From: Oceanobacillus oncorhynchi
GTDB lineage: Bacteria; Bacillota; Bacilli; Bacillales; Amphibacillaceae
Reading direction: 5' to 3'
Assembly: GCF_000821065.1 (NCBI RefSeq)
Contig: NZ_CDGG01000001.1
Location: forward strand, 2,976,001 to 3,040,000
DNA: 64,000 bases
In this document: piece by piece, positions 44,482 to 52,603 of the stretch
Layout: each line of letters begins with the position of its first letter
How positions within the stretch are numbered: the first letter of the stretch is position 1
Notes under the pieces: generated by a model
What the model saw: only the letters and a program-made list of their open reading frames with translations
Databases searched by the model: none
What the model was told of the DNA's origin: nothing
Position numbers and translations under genes: made by a program

Positions 44482-45267
44482 ATGCAAAGGTTATTTCATG
44501 GTAAGTCACTGAAGTATCTCGGAACAACCGTTATTTCGCTCGTCTTTTTTATGTTTGTTGGGCTAGGAGCTGTTGCTGCACATGGGTATATTGAGCAGCC
44601 AAAATCAAGAGGGTTATTGTGTAATGAACAGGTGAATACAAATTGCGGCGGTGTTCAATGGGAGCCACAAAGCTTAGAAGCACCAAAAGGATTTCCGGGA
44701 GTAAGTATTTCAGATGGGGAAATTGCTTCGGCGGGGGGGGTTTTTCCTGAATTAGATGAGCAGACTTCAGATCGATGGGAAAAAGTTGATTTGAATTCAG
44801 GAGTTAATACATTTACTTGGCATTTAACAGCGATGCATGCAACAACGAAATGGCATTATTATATAACTAAACCCGATTGGAATCCGAATGAACCATTAAC
44901 CAGAGACCAATTTGAACTTATTCCATTTTATGAAGTGTATGATGGAGGGGCGAGACCTGGGGAGAAAGTAACGCATCAAGTAACGATTCCTGAGAGGACT
45001 GGTTACCATGTTATTTTAGGTGTTTGGGATGTGGATGATACGGCGAATGCTTTCTATAATGTTATAGACGTTGACTTTGACGGAGATGGGACAGAACAAG
45101 ACCCGGAAGAATCGGAACCAGAAGTCCCTAATTATCCGGTATGGGAAGCTAATGCTGTTTATCTTGGAGGAGACAAAGTTATCTATAACGGAAAAGTTTT
45201 CCAAGCAAAATGGTGGACAAGTGGAGAAACGCCCGGAATTTCTGGTGTCTGGGAGGTTATTGAATGA
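44482..45267 (+). CDS. Lytic polysaccharide monooxygenase, AA10 family, with chitin-binding domain
   Basis: 261 residues. A signal peptide ends at VAA, leaving His34 (HGYIEQPKSRG) as the first residue of the mature enzyme and first ligand of the copper histidine brace. The second ligand is the His in WHLTAMHATTKWHYY. The AA10 body continues to about 215 and is followed by a short linker and a C-terminal CBM5/12-type module (YPVWEANAVYLGGDKVIYNG... WWTSGETPG). It oxidatively cleaves crystalline chitin outside the cell. An eight-base G run lies inside the gene near 44733. No chitinase gene is adjacent. Confidence 0.93.
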   Translation: MQRLFHGKSLKYLGTTVISLVFFMFVGLGAVAAHGYIEQPKSRGLLCNEQVNTNCGGVQWEPQSLEAPKGFPGVSISDGEIASAGGVFPELDEQTSDRWEKVDLNSGVNTFTWHLTAMHATTKWHYYITKPDWNPNEPLTRDQFELIPFYEVYDGGARPGEKVTHQVTIPERTGYHVILGVWDVDDTANAFYNVIDVDFDGDGTEQDPEESEPEVPNYPVWEANAVYLGGDKVIYNGKVFQAKWWTSGETPGISGVWEVIE

Positions 45268-45331
45268 AAAAAACAGCATTCTTTAAACATCTAAATAGTC
45301 TAATCAGATAAGCTATTGAAATATAAGAGAA

Positions 45332-45536
45332 TGTTCAAAAGTCCCACTAAAAATGACATAGCGAATTTTTGCGTTGACGAGCTATTTCCAATACTCTCAA
45401 GCATACGCTCTGTTTGGAGATAGCTCGTCATCTTTAATTTTCGACGCACAAACGTTTCCGGTAAGGAGAGTAATCGCAGTCCCAGGACGTTACAGCCTTA
45501 GCCGACTTGGTCTTATTTATCTGGCTTTTTGAACAC
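45332..45536. repeat. Small element with terminal inverted repeats, upstream of the thrS T-box
   Basis: About 205 bases bounded by TGTTCAAAAG and CTTTTTGAACA. Inside lies a 16-bp inverted repeat (TGACGAGCTATTTCCA at 45375-45390 and TGGAGATAGCTCGTCA at 45415-45430). The part near 45440-45490, read on the minus strand, matches 58249-58330 (CTGGGACTGCGATTACTC, GGAAAC, TTTGTGCGTCGAAA). This is a MITE-like repeat. Confidence 0.65.
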
Positions 45537-45624
45537 ACATTATAAGTGTAATTATCAAATAAAAAATTCCCCTTGCATAAATTAAAAAACTTTAGTATGA
45601 TATTTTATAATTTATTCAAGAGAA

Positions 45625-45860
45625 GCGAAGAAGAGGACATGAATTACTTGGAAGGTTTAAAGAGAGGGGAGCAGAAGGTGAGAGCTCTCTAACCAAGAAG
45701 CGTAATTTACCACCTCCGAGCTGAGTCAGGGTGACAACTGATGCCGTCATATGCAACGTTACTGCAAAATGAAGCTGCCAATCACTTGGCGGGAATCTGG
45801 GTGGAACCGCGGAGAAGTATATTCGTCCCTTTGTATAGAGGGAAGTGTATGCTTTTTTTA
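45625..45860 (+). promoter_or_regulatory. T-box leader of thrS (threonine-responsive)
   Basis: The T-box GGGTGGAACCGCGG is at 45799-45812, followed by a terminator stem ending in CTTTTTTTA. The specifier region TTTACCACCTCCG contains ACC, a threonine codon. The 5' limit is approximate. Confidence 0.92.
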
Positions 45861-45892
45861 TTTGCCTAAAATGAAGAAGGAGTATGAAGAAA

Positions 45893-47821
45893 ATGAAAAA
45901 TGAAGTGAAAATTAGATTTCCGGATGGAAGAGAAGATGATGTAGAAAAAGGAGTTTTCTTAAAAGAAATCGCTGAACAAATATCAAAAGGCTTAGCGAAG
46001 AAAGCTGTTGCTGGAAAAGTGAATGGGAAGCTGGTAGATGTAAGTTATCCTATTTCCGAAGAGAGTGCAATTGAATTGTTAACACTGGATTCAGACGAAG
46101 GTCTGGAGGTTATGCGGCATACTGCAGCACATATTTTAGCACAGGCTGTTGAGCGGCTTTACGGAAAAGGAAACGTTCAGTTTGGTATTGGGCCGGTGAT
46201 TGAACATGGGTTCTATTATGATATGAAATGTCAGGAATCCATTACACAGGCAGATTTGATGAAAATCGAAAAAGAGATGCAAAAGATTATTCAGGAAAAT
46301 CTTTCAATTCATTCGTATGAACTCTCCTTGGAAGAAGCAAAAGCTTATTTCAAAAAACATCATCAGTCTTATAAGGTAGAGTTGTTAGAAAGTATCCCGG
46401 CTGATGAAGCAATCACAATCTATGAACAAGGAGATTTCTCTGATTTGTGCAGAGGTCCACATTTACCATCTACTGGGTATGTTAAAGCATTTCATCTTAT
46501 AAAGCTGGCAGGAGCATATTGGCGGGGCGACAGTAATAACGAAATGCTGCAGCGTATTTATGGCATTGCCTTTGCGAAGAAAAAAGATGTAGAAGCACAT
46601 TTGCATTTTATAGAGGAAGCAGAAAAAAGAGATCACCGTAAATTAGGAAAGCAGCTGGATCTGTTTATGTTTTCTGAAGAAGCGCCTGGCATGCCGTTCT
46701 ATTTGCCGAATGGTCAAATTATTCGCCAGGAGCTTGAACAATTTTCCAGAGAAGCACAATTAAAAGCAGGCTATCAGGAAGTGCGTACACCACTTCTGAT
46801 GAACCAGCAGCTTTGGGAAGAGTCAGGCCATTGGGATCACTATCAGGAGAATATGTATTTTTCGGAAGTCGATCATACCAATTTCGCATTAAAGCCGATG
46901 AATTGCCCGGGACATATGTTAATCTATAAGCAAAAGCTGCGTTCTTATCGTGATTTGCCAATCAGGCTGTCGGAATTCGGTCAAGTCCATCGTCATGAAT
47001 ACAGCGGCGCTTTAAATGGACTGCTCCGGGTCCGCACTTTCTGTCAGGATGATGCCCATATTTTTGCAAGGGAAGATCAGGTAGAGGCGGAAATGGAAAG
47101 AGCCATTCGTTTAATTGATGAAATATATGGGGTGTTTGGCTTCAGCTATGCAGTTGAATTATCTACACGTCCAGAGAAATCTATGGGAGAGGATGCTGCT
47201 TGGGAGGCTTCAGAACAGGCGTTAGAAAATGTGTTAGAGCGTATGGAGCTGCCTTACCAAGTAAATGAAGGTGATGGCGCATTTTATGGCTCAAAAATTG
47301 ATTTTCATATCAAAGACGCCTTAGGACGCAGCCATCAATGTGCGACATTACAGCTTGATTTTCAAATGCCGGAAAAATTTGATTTAACTTATGTCAATGC
47401 AGAAAATGAAAAGCTGCGCCCTGTTGTTATCCACCGGGCAATTTATGGATCCATCGACCGCTTTTTTGGTATTCTGCTTGAACACTTTGCAGGCGCTTTT
47501 CCAGTTTGGCTGGCTCCTGTTCAAGCCATTATTTTACCAGTTTCCTCTGCACATCATTCCTATGCAAATCAATTAATGGATACTTTCAAAGAAACAGGTA
47601 TCCGTATTGAAGCAGATTATCGGGAAGAAAAGCTGGGATTAAAATTAAGAGAGGCACAGATGAAAAAAATACCGTATATTTTTGTTGTCGGTGATGAGGA
47701 AAAAGAGAACGAGGCGATAAACGTCCGGAAATATGGCGAAAAGCAAAGCCAGAGCTCACCTGCGAGCGATGTACGGAAACGACTCGAAAAAGAAATTGCG
47801 GAAAAGCACGTATCATTTTGA
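45893..47821 (+). CDS. thrS: Threonine--tRNA ligase
   Basis: 642 residues from the ATG at 45893; the ATG at 45884 abuts the AAGGAG site. Domains in order: TGS (1-60), the editing domain with the HTAAHILAQ zinc motif, the class II catalytic core (LKPMNCPGHMLIYK, RLSEFGQVHRHEYSG, RTFCQDDAHIF) and the anticodon-binding domain from about 535. It charges tRNA-Thr. A threonine T-box controls it. Bacillaceae often carry two thrS genes, and whether this is the main or spare copy cannot be seen here. Confidence 0.95.
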   Translation: MKNEVKIRFPDGREDDVEKGVFLKEIAEQISKGLAKKAVAGKVNGKLVDVSYPISEESAIELLTLDSDEGLEVMRHTAAHILAQAVERLYGKGNVQFGIGPVIEHGFYYDMKCQESITQADLMKIEKEMQKIIQENLSIHSYELSLEEAKAYFKKHHQSYKVELLESIPADEAITIYEQGDFSDLCRGPHLPSTGYVKAFHLIKLAGAYWRGDSNNEMLQRIYGIAFAKKKDVEAHLHFIEEAEKRDHRKLGKQLDLFMFSEEAPGMPFYLPNGQIIRQELEQFSREAQLKAGYQEVRTPLLMNQQLWEESGHWDHYQENMYFSEVDHTNFALKPMNCPGHMLIYKQKLRSYRDLPIRLSEFGQVHRHEYSGALNGLLRVRTFCQDDAHIFAREDQVEAEMERAIRLIDEIYGVFGFSYAVELSTRPEKSMGEDAAWEASEQALENVLERMELPYQVNEGDGAFYGSKIDFHIKDALGRSHQCATLQLDFQMPEKFDLTYVNAENEKLRPVVIHRAIYGSIDRFFGILLEHFAGAFPVWLAPVQAIILPVSSAHHSYANQLMDTFKETGIRIEADYREEKLGLKLREAQMKKIPYIFVVGDEEKENEAINVRKYGEKQSQSSPASDVRKRLEKEIAEKHVSF

Positions 47822-47926
47822 AGCATCAGGAATTTTAAACCAGATATCTTTGAGTAATTACTGTCCATTCTTTTTCCTATCGTTTAAAATGAAAGTATCA
47901 TCTATAACTAAGGGAGATGAGTGAGG

Positions 47927-48382
47927 ATGACAATTACATTTAAGAAGGTTGACAGCTCGAACTATAAAAAATGCTCATTATTAAAGGTGAATGATAATCA
48001 AAAAGATTTTATAGCTCCTAATTGGTATTCTGTTTTGGAAGCAGTTTATGAAAAGGAAGAGAAACGTCCTTATGCGATTTATCATGAGGAGGAAATGGTC
48101 GGATTTCTCATGTTATGCTATTATCCGGCAAGTGATATTTATGATAAGGATTCATGGTGGATGGACCGGTTTATGATTGCGAAGGATTTTCAAGGCAAAG
48201 GATATGGAAAAGCTTCTTTAAAGAAATTTATGGAAGACTTCCAAAAGAATTATCCGAAAGAAGCGTTACGTACATCTACCGTGAAGGAAAATCATGTTGC
48301 CATCACATTATATGAACATAGCGGCTTTCAGCGGACAGGTGAATTTGTAGAAGAAGAAGCAGTGCTTTTGATGGAAGAGTAG
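47927..48382 (+). CDS. GNAT N-acetyltransferase (spermine/spermidine acetyltransferase-like)
   Basis: 151 residues from the ATG at 47927 (an in-frame GTG lies two codons earlier). The acetyl-CoA loop is DFQGKGYGKASLKKF and the closing motif is NHVAITLYEHSGFQRTG. MVGFLMLCYYP and SWWMDRFMI resemble the BltD polyamine acetyltransferase group, so a polyamine acceptor is possible. AGGGAG lies 10 bases upstream. Confidence 0.82.
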   Translation: MTITFKKVDSSNYKKCSLLKVNDNQKDFIAPNWYSVLEAVYEKEEKRPYAIYHEEEMVGFLMLCYYPASDIYDKDSWWMDRFMIAKDFQGKGYGKASLKKFMEDFQKNYPKEALRTSTVKENHVAITLYEHSGFQRTGEFVEEEAVLLMEE

Positions 48383-48562
48383 AGGAATGCGAAGTATGAT
48401 TTTAAGGCTGATGATTCTATGAAATCATCGGCCTTTTATCAAGGAAAGCGTTCATTGCCTTGACGCTGTATTCGTGTGTCTATCTCTCCTGTCAAATAGT
48501 CAGCTGTGACTGGAGACAGCAAATAAAAAAGGGAAGCAAAAAATTTTTCAGGAGGTTTTACA

Positions 48563-49105
48563 ATGGATTGGTTTCAACGATTAAACGGATATTTTCCAGT
48601 GGAAGAAATGAAAGCAGAAGAGCAATTAAAAGCTTTACTGGTGGATAAGCCCAATCATTATCATAAGGATGAAAGTGATTTACATATTATGATGTATGCG
48701 GAGTATGCCGATTTTGTTTTTGTTGACTTTTTATGGGTTTCTGAAAGGGCTCGGGGAAAGGGAATAGGTAAAAAGTTGATTCAACAGCTAAAAAACAAAC
48801 GGAAAACGATTATTTTGGAAGTAGAGCCAGTGGATGAAAGGGATGAAGATACAGAGAAACGCCTGCGTTTTTATTTCCGTGAAGGCTTTAAGGTATCAGA
48901 AAGGATTTCTTATCGATTCCAGGCATTAGTATCTCATACAGAAATAGAATTGGATATTATGTACTGGGATGAACAAGAGAAAACAAATGAGCAATTACTG
49001 GATTATATGATAACTATTTATGAGGAAATCCATTCATACAAGCAGAAAGAAATCTACGGGTTTGATCCGAAGCTGACAAGCGATGTTTTGAGATTAAAGG
49101 CTTAA
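48563..49105 (+). CDS. GNAT family N-acetyltransferase
   Basis: 180 residues. The acetyl-CoA loop is VSERARGKGIGKKLIQQL, followed by LRFYFREGFKVSERISYRF. The C-terminal 50 residues are an extra helical part (MYWDEQEKTNEQLLDYMITIYEEI). Acceptor unknown. CAGGAGGTT precedes the ATG. A hairpin terminator follows about 200 bases later. Confidence 0.82.
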   Translation: MDWFQRLNGYFPVEEMKAEEQLKALLVDKPNHYHKDESDLHIMMYAEYADFVFVDFLWVSERARGKGIGKKLIQQLKNKRKTIILEVEPVDERDEDTEKRLRFYFREGFKVSERISYRFQALVSHTEIELDIMYWDEQEKTNEQLLDYMITIYEEIHSYKQKEIYGFDPKLTSDVLRLKA

Positions 49106-49302
49106 TAAAAGAAATTTCGACATAGAGGGATTTAAATGTATATTCAAGGAATAAACCATTTTTTATTTTACAAATTTTGATGAATATAAGTTTGAATTAT
49201 ATACTGGAACGCTTCAAGGTCAAATTAAGTATTATTAAAATGAAAAGAAGCAAATAACTTTTTATCCGGAAAAGATAAAAAGCACTAAAAAATAAGCTGA
49301 TG

Positions 49303-49338
49303 AAAAGAGTTCTCCTATATAAGGAAACTCTTTTTTTG
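49303..49338 (+). terminator. Terminator in the 49106-49433 gap
   Basis: AAAAGAGTTCTCC and AGGAAACTCTTTTTTT form a stem with a short loop and a T-run. The rest of this 328-base gap is AT-rich with nothing recognised. Confidence 0.7.
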
Positions 49339-49433
49339 GCAAAAAAGCAGGAATTTAAATTAGAGAGCTGATTCTAATGGTATATATTGATTCAATAAAT
49401 TAAAAAATTTTAAATACAATTGGGGGAGCTACA

Positions 49434-49967
49434 TTGAAGGCAGTATTAGCAATTGATATGCAGAAAGAGCTGATTAATGAACAATATAGTCTAGGGCAAC
49501 GTGTAAAAAATATGGAGACGGTATTAAAGGATTTTTCAAATCAGAATTTTCCTGTTTTTTTTATTCAACATACTAGTGAAAATAGAGAAGATCCGTTCTA
49601 TATTGAGGGAAAAGGTGCAGAGATTTATCCGTCTTTTAAAAAATATGCTACAGAAATAATTCAAAAAGAAACTCCCAGTGCTTTTTACCAAACAGATTTA
49701 TTGGAAAAGTGTCAGAAATATAAAGTGGACGAGCTTGTCATTATTGGCCTTAACACAGAATTTTGTTGTTTATTTACAGCAATTGCTGCATATGATAGAG
49801 GTTTCAAAGTTGTATTTGTAGAGGATGCTACTGCTACCGTAAATAATGGAGAAGTATATGAGATGTCAGACTTAGATATTCCGGATTTTATTGGAACTGT
49901 TTTGCATTGGTCAGGATCGATAGAAGTACTTGATATGGAAGAATATAAATTTTGGATACAGACTTGA
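49434..49967 (+). CDS. Isochorismatase family cysteine hydrolase
   Basis: 177 residues with the catalytic triad of the family: Asp in LAIDMQKEL near the start, Lys/Glu around FFIQHTSENREDPF, and the nucleophilic cysteine in IIGLNTEFCCLFTAIAAYDRG shown in parts (NTEFCC). It may act as a nicotinamidase or other amidase; the substrate is open. The start is TTG, 5 bases after GGGGGAG, since no ATG fits. Confidence 0.87.
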   Translation: MKAVLAIDMQKELINEQYSLGQRVKNMETVLKDFSNQNFPVFFIQHTSENREDPFYIEGKGAEIYPSFKKYATEIIQKETPSAFYQTDLLEKCQKYKVDELVIIGLNTEFCCLFTAIAAYDRGFKVVFVEDATATVNNGEVYEMSDLDIPDFIGTVLHWSGSIEVLDMEEYKFWIQT

Positions 49968-50073
49968 TGCATTAAAACAGTAAAAAATTTCTTTATCGCA
50001 CCTATCCAAAGGCATATAAATGAGTTCACCGGGCATAATAACCTTGATAAATTTTTGGAAAGGGGTTTGTCTG

Positions 50074-50259
50074 ATGAACCAATTAACGCAAACAGAACTG
50101 GAAACATTGCGTAAGGTTATTGGAGAGCACGGGATGATTGTGAATAAGCTGGAGGCATATGCTGAACAGGCACAAGATCCGGAGTTTAAATCAATCCTGC
50201 AATTTGATGCGCAGGATGCTCGTAATGCACAACAACAATTAATGTCATTTTTACAGTAG
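50074..50259 (+). CDS. Small spore-coat-associated protein
   Basis: 61 residues, helical, starting MNQLTQTELETLRKVIG after GGAAAGGGG. It has Gln-rich helices resembling the short CotF-pair proteins. The next gene, 15 bases later, encodes a clear CotF-family protein, an arrangement common in Bacillaceae coat loci. Probably made in the mother cell. Confidence 0.75.
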   Translation: MNQLTQTELETLRKVIGEHGMIVNKLEAYAEQAQDPEFKSILQFDAQDARNAQQQLMSFLQ

Positions 50260-50274
50260 GAGGGTGATTTGAAA

Positions 50275-50529
50275 ATGTTTCAGGATAAAGAGATGGTAAA
50301 TGATTATTTAAACGGTCTTAATGCAAGTTTGAAAGGTTACGCCGGTTATATTTCTGAATCGAATAACCCTGCGTTGCGCCAAAAATTTGTAGAACTAAGA
50401 AATCGGGACGAAGCACGCCAATTGAAAGTATATCAATATGCATTGCAGCATGGTTATTATCAGCCTGGTCAAACAGCAACACCTCAAGAAGTACAACAAG
50501 TGCAAACAGAATTATCTCAGGGCAGCTAA
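50275..50529 (+). CDS. CotF-family spore coat protein
   Basis: 84 residues beginning MFQDKEMVNDYLNGLNAS, nearly the CotF opening, with SNNPALRQKFVELRNRDEARQLKVYQY in pieces and a Gln-rich tail. A TTG two codons upstream (50269) is also possible after AGGAGGG. Member of PF07875. Cotranscribed with the preceding gene. Confidence 0.88.
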   Translation: MFQDKEMVNDYLNGLNASLKGYAGYISESNNPALRQKFVELRNRDEARQLKVYQYALQHGYYQPGQTATPQEVQQVQTELSQGS

Positions 50530-50603
50530 TAGCTGAAAAGAGAGTGTGTAAAGCATAAAGTGCAGTTTTAGAATGCCTGAGTGCTTTACAAACCATTCAT
50601 TAT

Positions 50604-50644
50604 AAAAACGAGAAGTCTATATATTTCATAGGCTTCTCGTTTTA
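50604..50644. terminator. Terminator between the coat genes and the LuxR gene
   Basis: AAAACGAGAAGTCTAT and ATAGGCTTCTCGTTTT with a short loop. Usable in both directions. Confidence 0.85.
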
Positions 50645-50661
50645 GTTATACTTTTTATTTT

Positions 50662-51285
50662 TTAGATCCAGCCTTTCCGATACGCTAACAGCATCGCATT
50701 CGTCCGGTCATTAACATTTAACTTACGTAAAACGGTGGTTACATGGTTTTTCACTGTTTTATCAGAGATTTCTAAGTTATTGGCAATAATTTCATTGTTG
50801 TTTCCTCTGGATATTTCAAGTAAAACATCCCATTCCCGTTTGGTAAGAAGACCATCCGGACGGGATTGTAACGTAGAAGATAAAGTTAAAAATTCATCGT
50901 GTAATGCTTTAGCTAACTCGGGGTAAACATAAATGCATCCTTCATTGATAAAACGGATTCCTGATATGATTTCATTCAGGCTCATATTTTTAACAAAATA
51001 TCCATCTATATCAAATTCATACAATCGGATAATATCCTTCATATGCAAATTAGGCAGGATGATTGCAATTTTAACATCCTTTAATTGTTCCTGTTCAAGA
51101 ATGCGTGTAATATCGTTGTATTGATAAATTGGGATCATAATTAAATCCGGTATATTTGATGAATCAAGTTGAAAATCATCCAAATCTCTTAAAGATAGGA
51201 TTGAAATATTTAAATTTGTTTTTTCAGATAACGTAAATGCGTCAATAAAATTCAAAGTTGAATTCGAAGTTGGTGTCATACTCAA
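50662..51285 (-). CDS. LuxR-type response-regulator-like protein without a phosphoacceptor
   Basis: 207 residues. The C-terminal LuxR/NarL helix-turn-helix is clear (LLTKREWDVLLEISRGNNNEIIANNLEISDKTVKNHVTTVLRKLNV in pieces). The N-terminal part has a receiver-like fold, but the strand that should carry the phosphorylated Asp reads PDLIMIPIYQYN with Pro in that place, and the usual acidic pair at the start is missing. No sensor kinase is adjacent. Start is TTG at 51285, 6 bases after AGGAGAGG; an ATG two codons later is the alternative. Confidence 0.82.
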   Translation of the reverse strand: MSMTPTSNSTLNFIDAFTLSEKTNLNISILSLRDLDDFQLDSSNIPDLIMIPIYQYNDITRILEQEQLKDVKIAIILPNLHMKDIIRLYEFDIDGYFVKNMSLNEIISGIRFINEGCIYVYPELAKALHDEFLTLSSTLQSRPDGLLTKREWDVLLEISRGNNNEIIANNLEISDKTVKNHVTTVLRKLNVNDRTNAMLLAYRKGWI

Positions 51286-51705
51286 TATTATCCTCTCCTG
51301 TCATTTGAGCAAGTATTTTCGTGATGTCAATATAAAATGAATAATTATGCGATGTTGATTCTTGAAGCTGACTTACAGGTTTCGACTAATCTGTTCGAGC
51401 TTTTAATACTATAAGGGCAGGGATATGGATTTTCAACTTGTTCATGATGAAACCTATCTTCAAATATAGCATAGGATTGTATGAATTAAAATCTTGTAAT
51501 AGTTTTTTAATAAAAAATGATAGTTAAATCCCGGTTTAAAAAAGAAAAAGTACCTACCTATGCATGAATATCCAAGTAATATACTAATTATAAAACGAAA
51601 CTTAGTTCAAAGGGTACGTTTTTTTATCTGTTTTCCGATACCAGATTTAACCAGTAAATATAATGACGGTTATTTTTCATCATAATTAGCCATTATCCGT
51701 CATAA
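51286..51705. other. Gene-free gap with a weak hairpin
   Basis: AT-rich, no coding frame. ATAATGACGG and CCGTCATAAT (about 51660-51706) form a hairpin at the end of the SLAP gene and may end its transcription. Nothing else identified. Confidence 0.4.
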
Positions 51706-52113
51706 TCAATCAGGAGGATCAAGGTCGTTTAAGTTGTGACAAATTAAGCTGCCATGTAAGTTAATAGAGCTGTTTATAAAGCTGGATTCCGGAAAAATAA
51801 ATGTCCAGGGCATGCTAGAGTCTAGAGGTACATAAACTCTTTCTAAAGTGAATGTCTTTTCGGCTTTTACTGCGTTGTCTTCTACGTATTTTAGTGTGGT
51901 GTTTCCAAAGGAATACGCTTGGCTGCTATAATTATTAATTAAAACAGTAACCAATAAATCAGACCGGTGATTTCTTGCTTGCCATAAAGGGGTGAATGTT
52001 ATTTGTTTACCGGCAGTATTCGGCAATACGAATTTTTGAAACGTTTGTTCAATTTTACGACGGTCTGTATCGGGAAGCGCTTTATCCCATTTAGGGTCAA
52101 AAACAAGGTTCAT
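51706..52113 (-). CDS. SLAP domain-containing protein
   Basis: 135 residues consisting of one SLAP (S-layer associated) domain: LPDTDRRKIEQTFQKFVLP, VLINNYSSQAYSFGNTTL and the closing SSMPWTFIFPESSF match the family pattern. No signal peptide. Related proteins in Firmicutes are encoded near the accessory Sec/S-layer system, which is not visible here. AAGGAGGATG precedes the start. Confidence 0.8.
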   Translation of the reverse strand: MNLVFDPKWDKALPDTDRRKIEQTFQKFVLPNTAGKQITFTPLWQARNHRSDLLVTVLINNYSSQAYSFGNTTLKYVEDNAVKAEKTFTLERVYVPLDSSMPWTFIFPESSFINSSINLHGSLICHNLNDLDPPD

Positions 52114-52269
52114 AACACATCCTCCTTAAGATACCTTGATTATATAAGATTCGAGCGTAGAAATAAATTTTTAGCGTTTCTTTTGAAAAAAAATATAATT
52201 CCTTATACACTTATGGTACGATGAATGAGGTAAATTACTAGTCCGCTATGAATTAAGGGAGGTTATAAC

Positions 52270-52485
52270 ATGGAAGAAGAAAATTTAGAACAAGAACCGG
52301 TGAAGCAGGAGGATATTGCTGAGGTCGGTGAAACGATTAGTATTGTTCGCGGAGAATATAAAGGTAAGAAAGCAGAAGTGCTTATTATTCGCGAGAATTC
52401 AGTTATTGTCCGTATCGGAAATCACCCATCTACTGGAGAGCCGATTAAAACCGTAGTAAATCATAAAAATTACAAGAGAAAATAG
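52270..52485 (+). CDS. DUF2187 family protein (YkvS-like)
   Basis: 71 residues. An acidic tail of about 20 residues is followed by a KOW/SH3-like fold (VGETISIVRGEYKGKKAEVLIIRENSVIV in pieces) typical of DUF2187, such as B. subtilis YkvS. Function unknown, possibly nucleic-acid or ribosome linked. AAGGGAGG precedes the ATG. Confidence 0.85.
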   Translation: MEEENLEQEPVKQEDIAEVGETISIVRGEYKGKKAEVLIIRENSVIVRIGNHPSTGEPIKTVVNHKNYKRK

Positions 52486-52497
52486 TTTCGATATAAT

Positions 52498-52537
52498 AAA
52501 GAGCTCTGGTATAACAATTGTGCCAGAGCTCTTTATT
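52498..52537 (+). terminator. Terminator of the DUF2187 gene
   Basis: AAAGAGCTCTGG and CCAGAGCTCTTT form a perfect stem followed by ATTTATT. Confidence 0.85.
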
Positions 52538-52542
52538 TATTA

Positions 52543-52580
52543 AAAAAAGGGAGTTCAACATTTGTCGAACTCTCCTTTTG
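52543..52580 (-). terminator. Terminator of the fru operon
   Basis: On the minus strand, AAAAGGAGAGTTC pairs with GAACTCCCTTTTT, then T-run. It lies just past the fruA stop. Confidence 0.8.
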
Positions 52581-52603
52581 AAAATCCAGGTATGGATTCT
52601 TTC

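Noticed and set aside
44725..44745. Frameshift in the LPMO gene at the G run
   Set aside because: The reading frame is continuous and both enzyme and chitin-binding domains are in the same frame.
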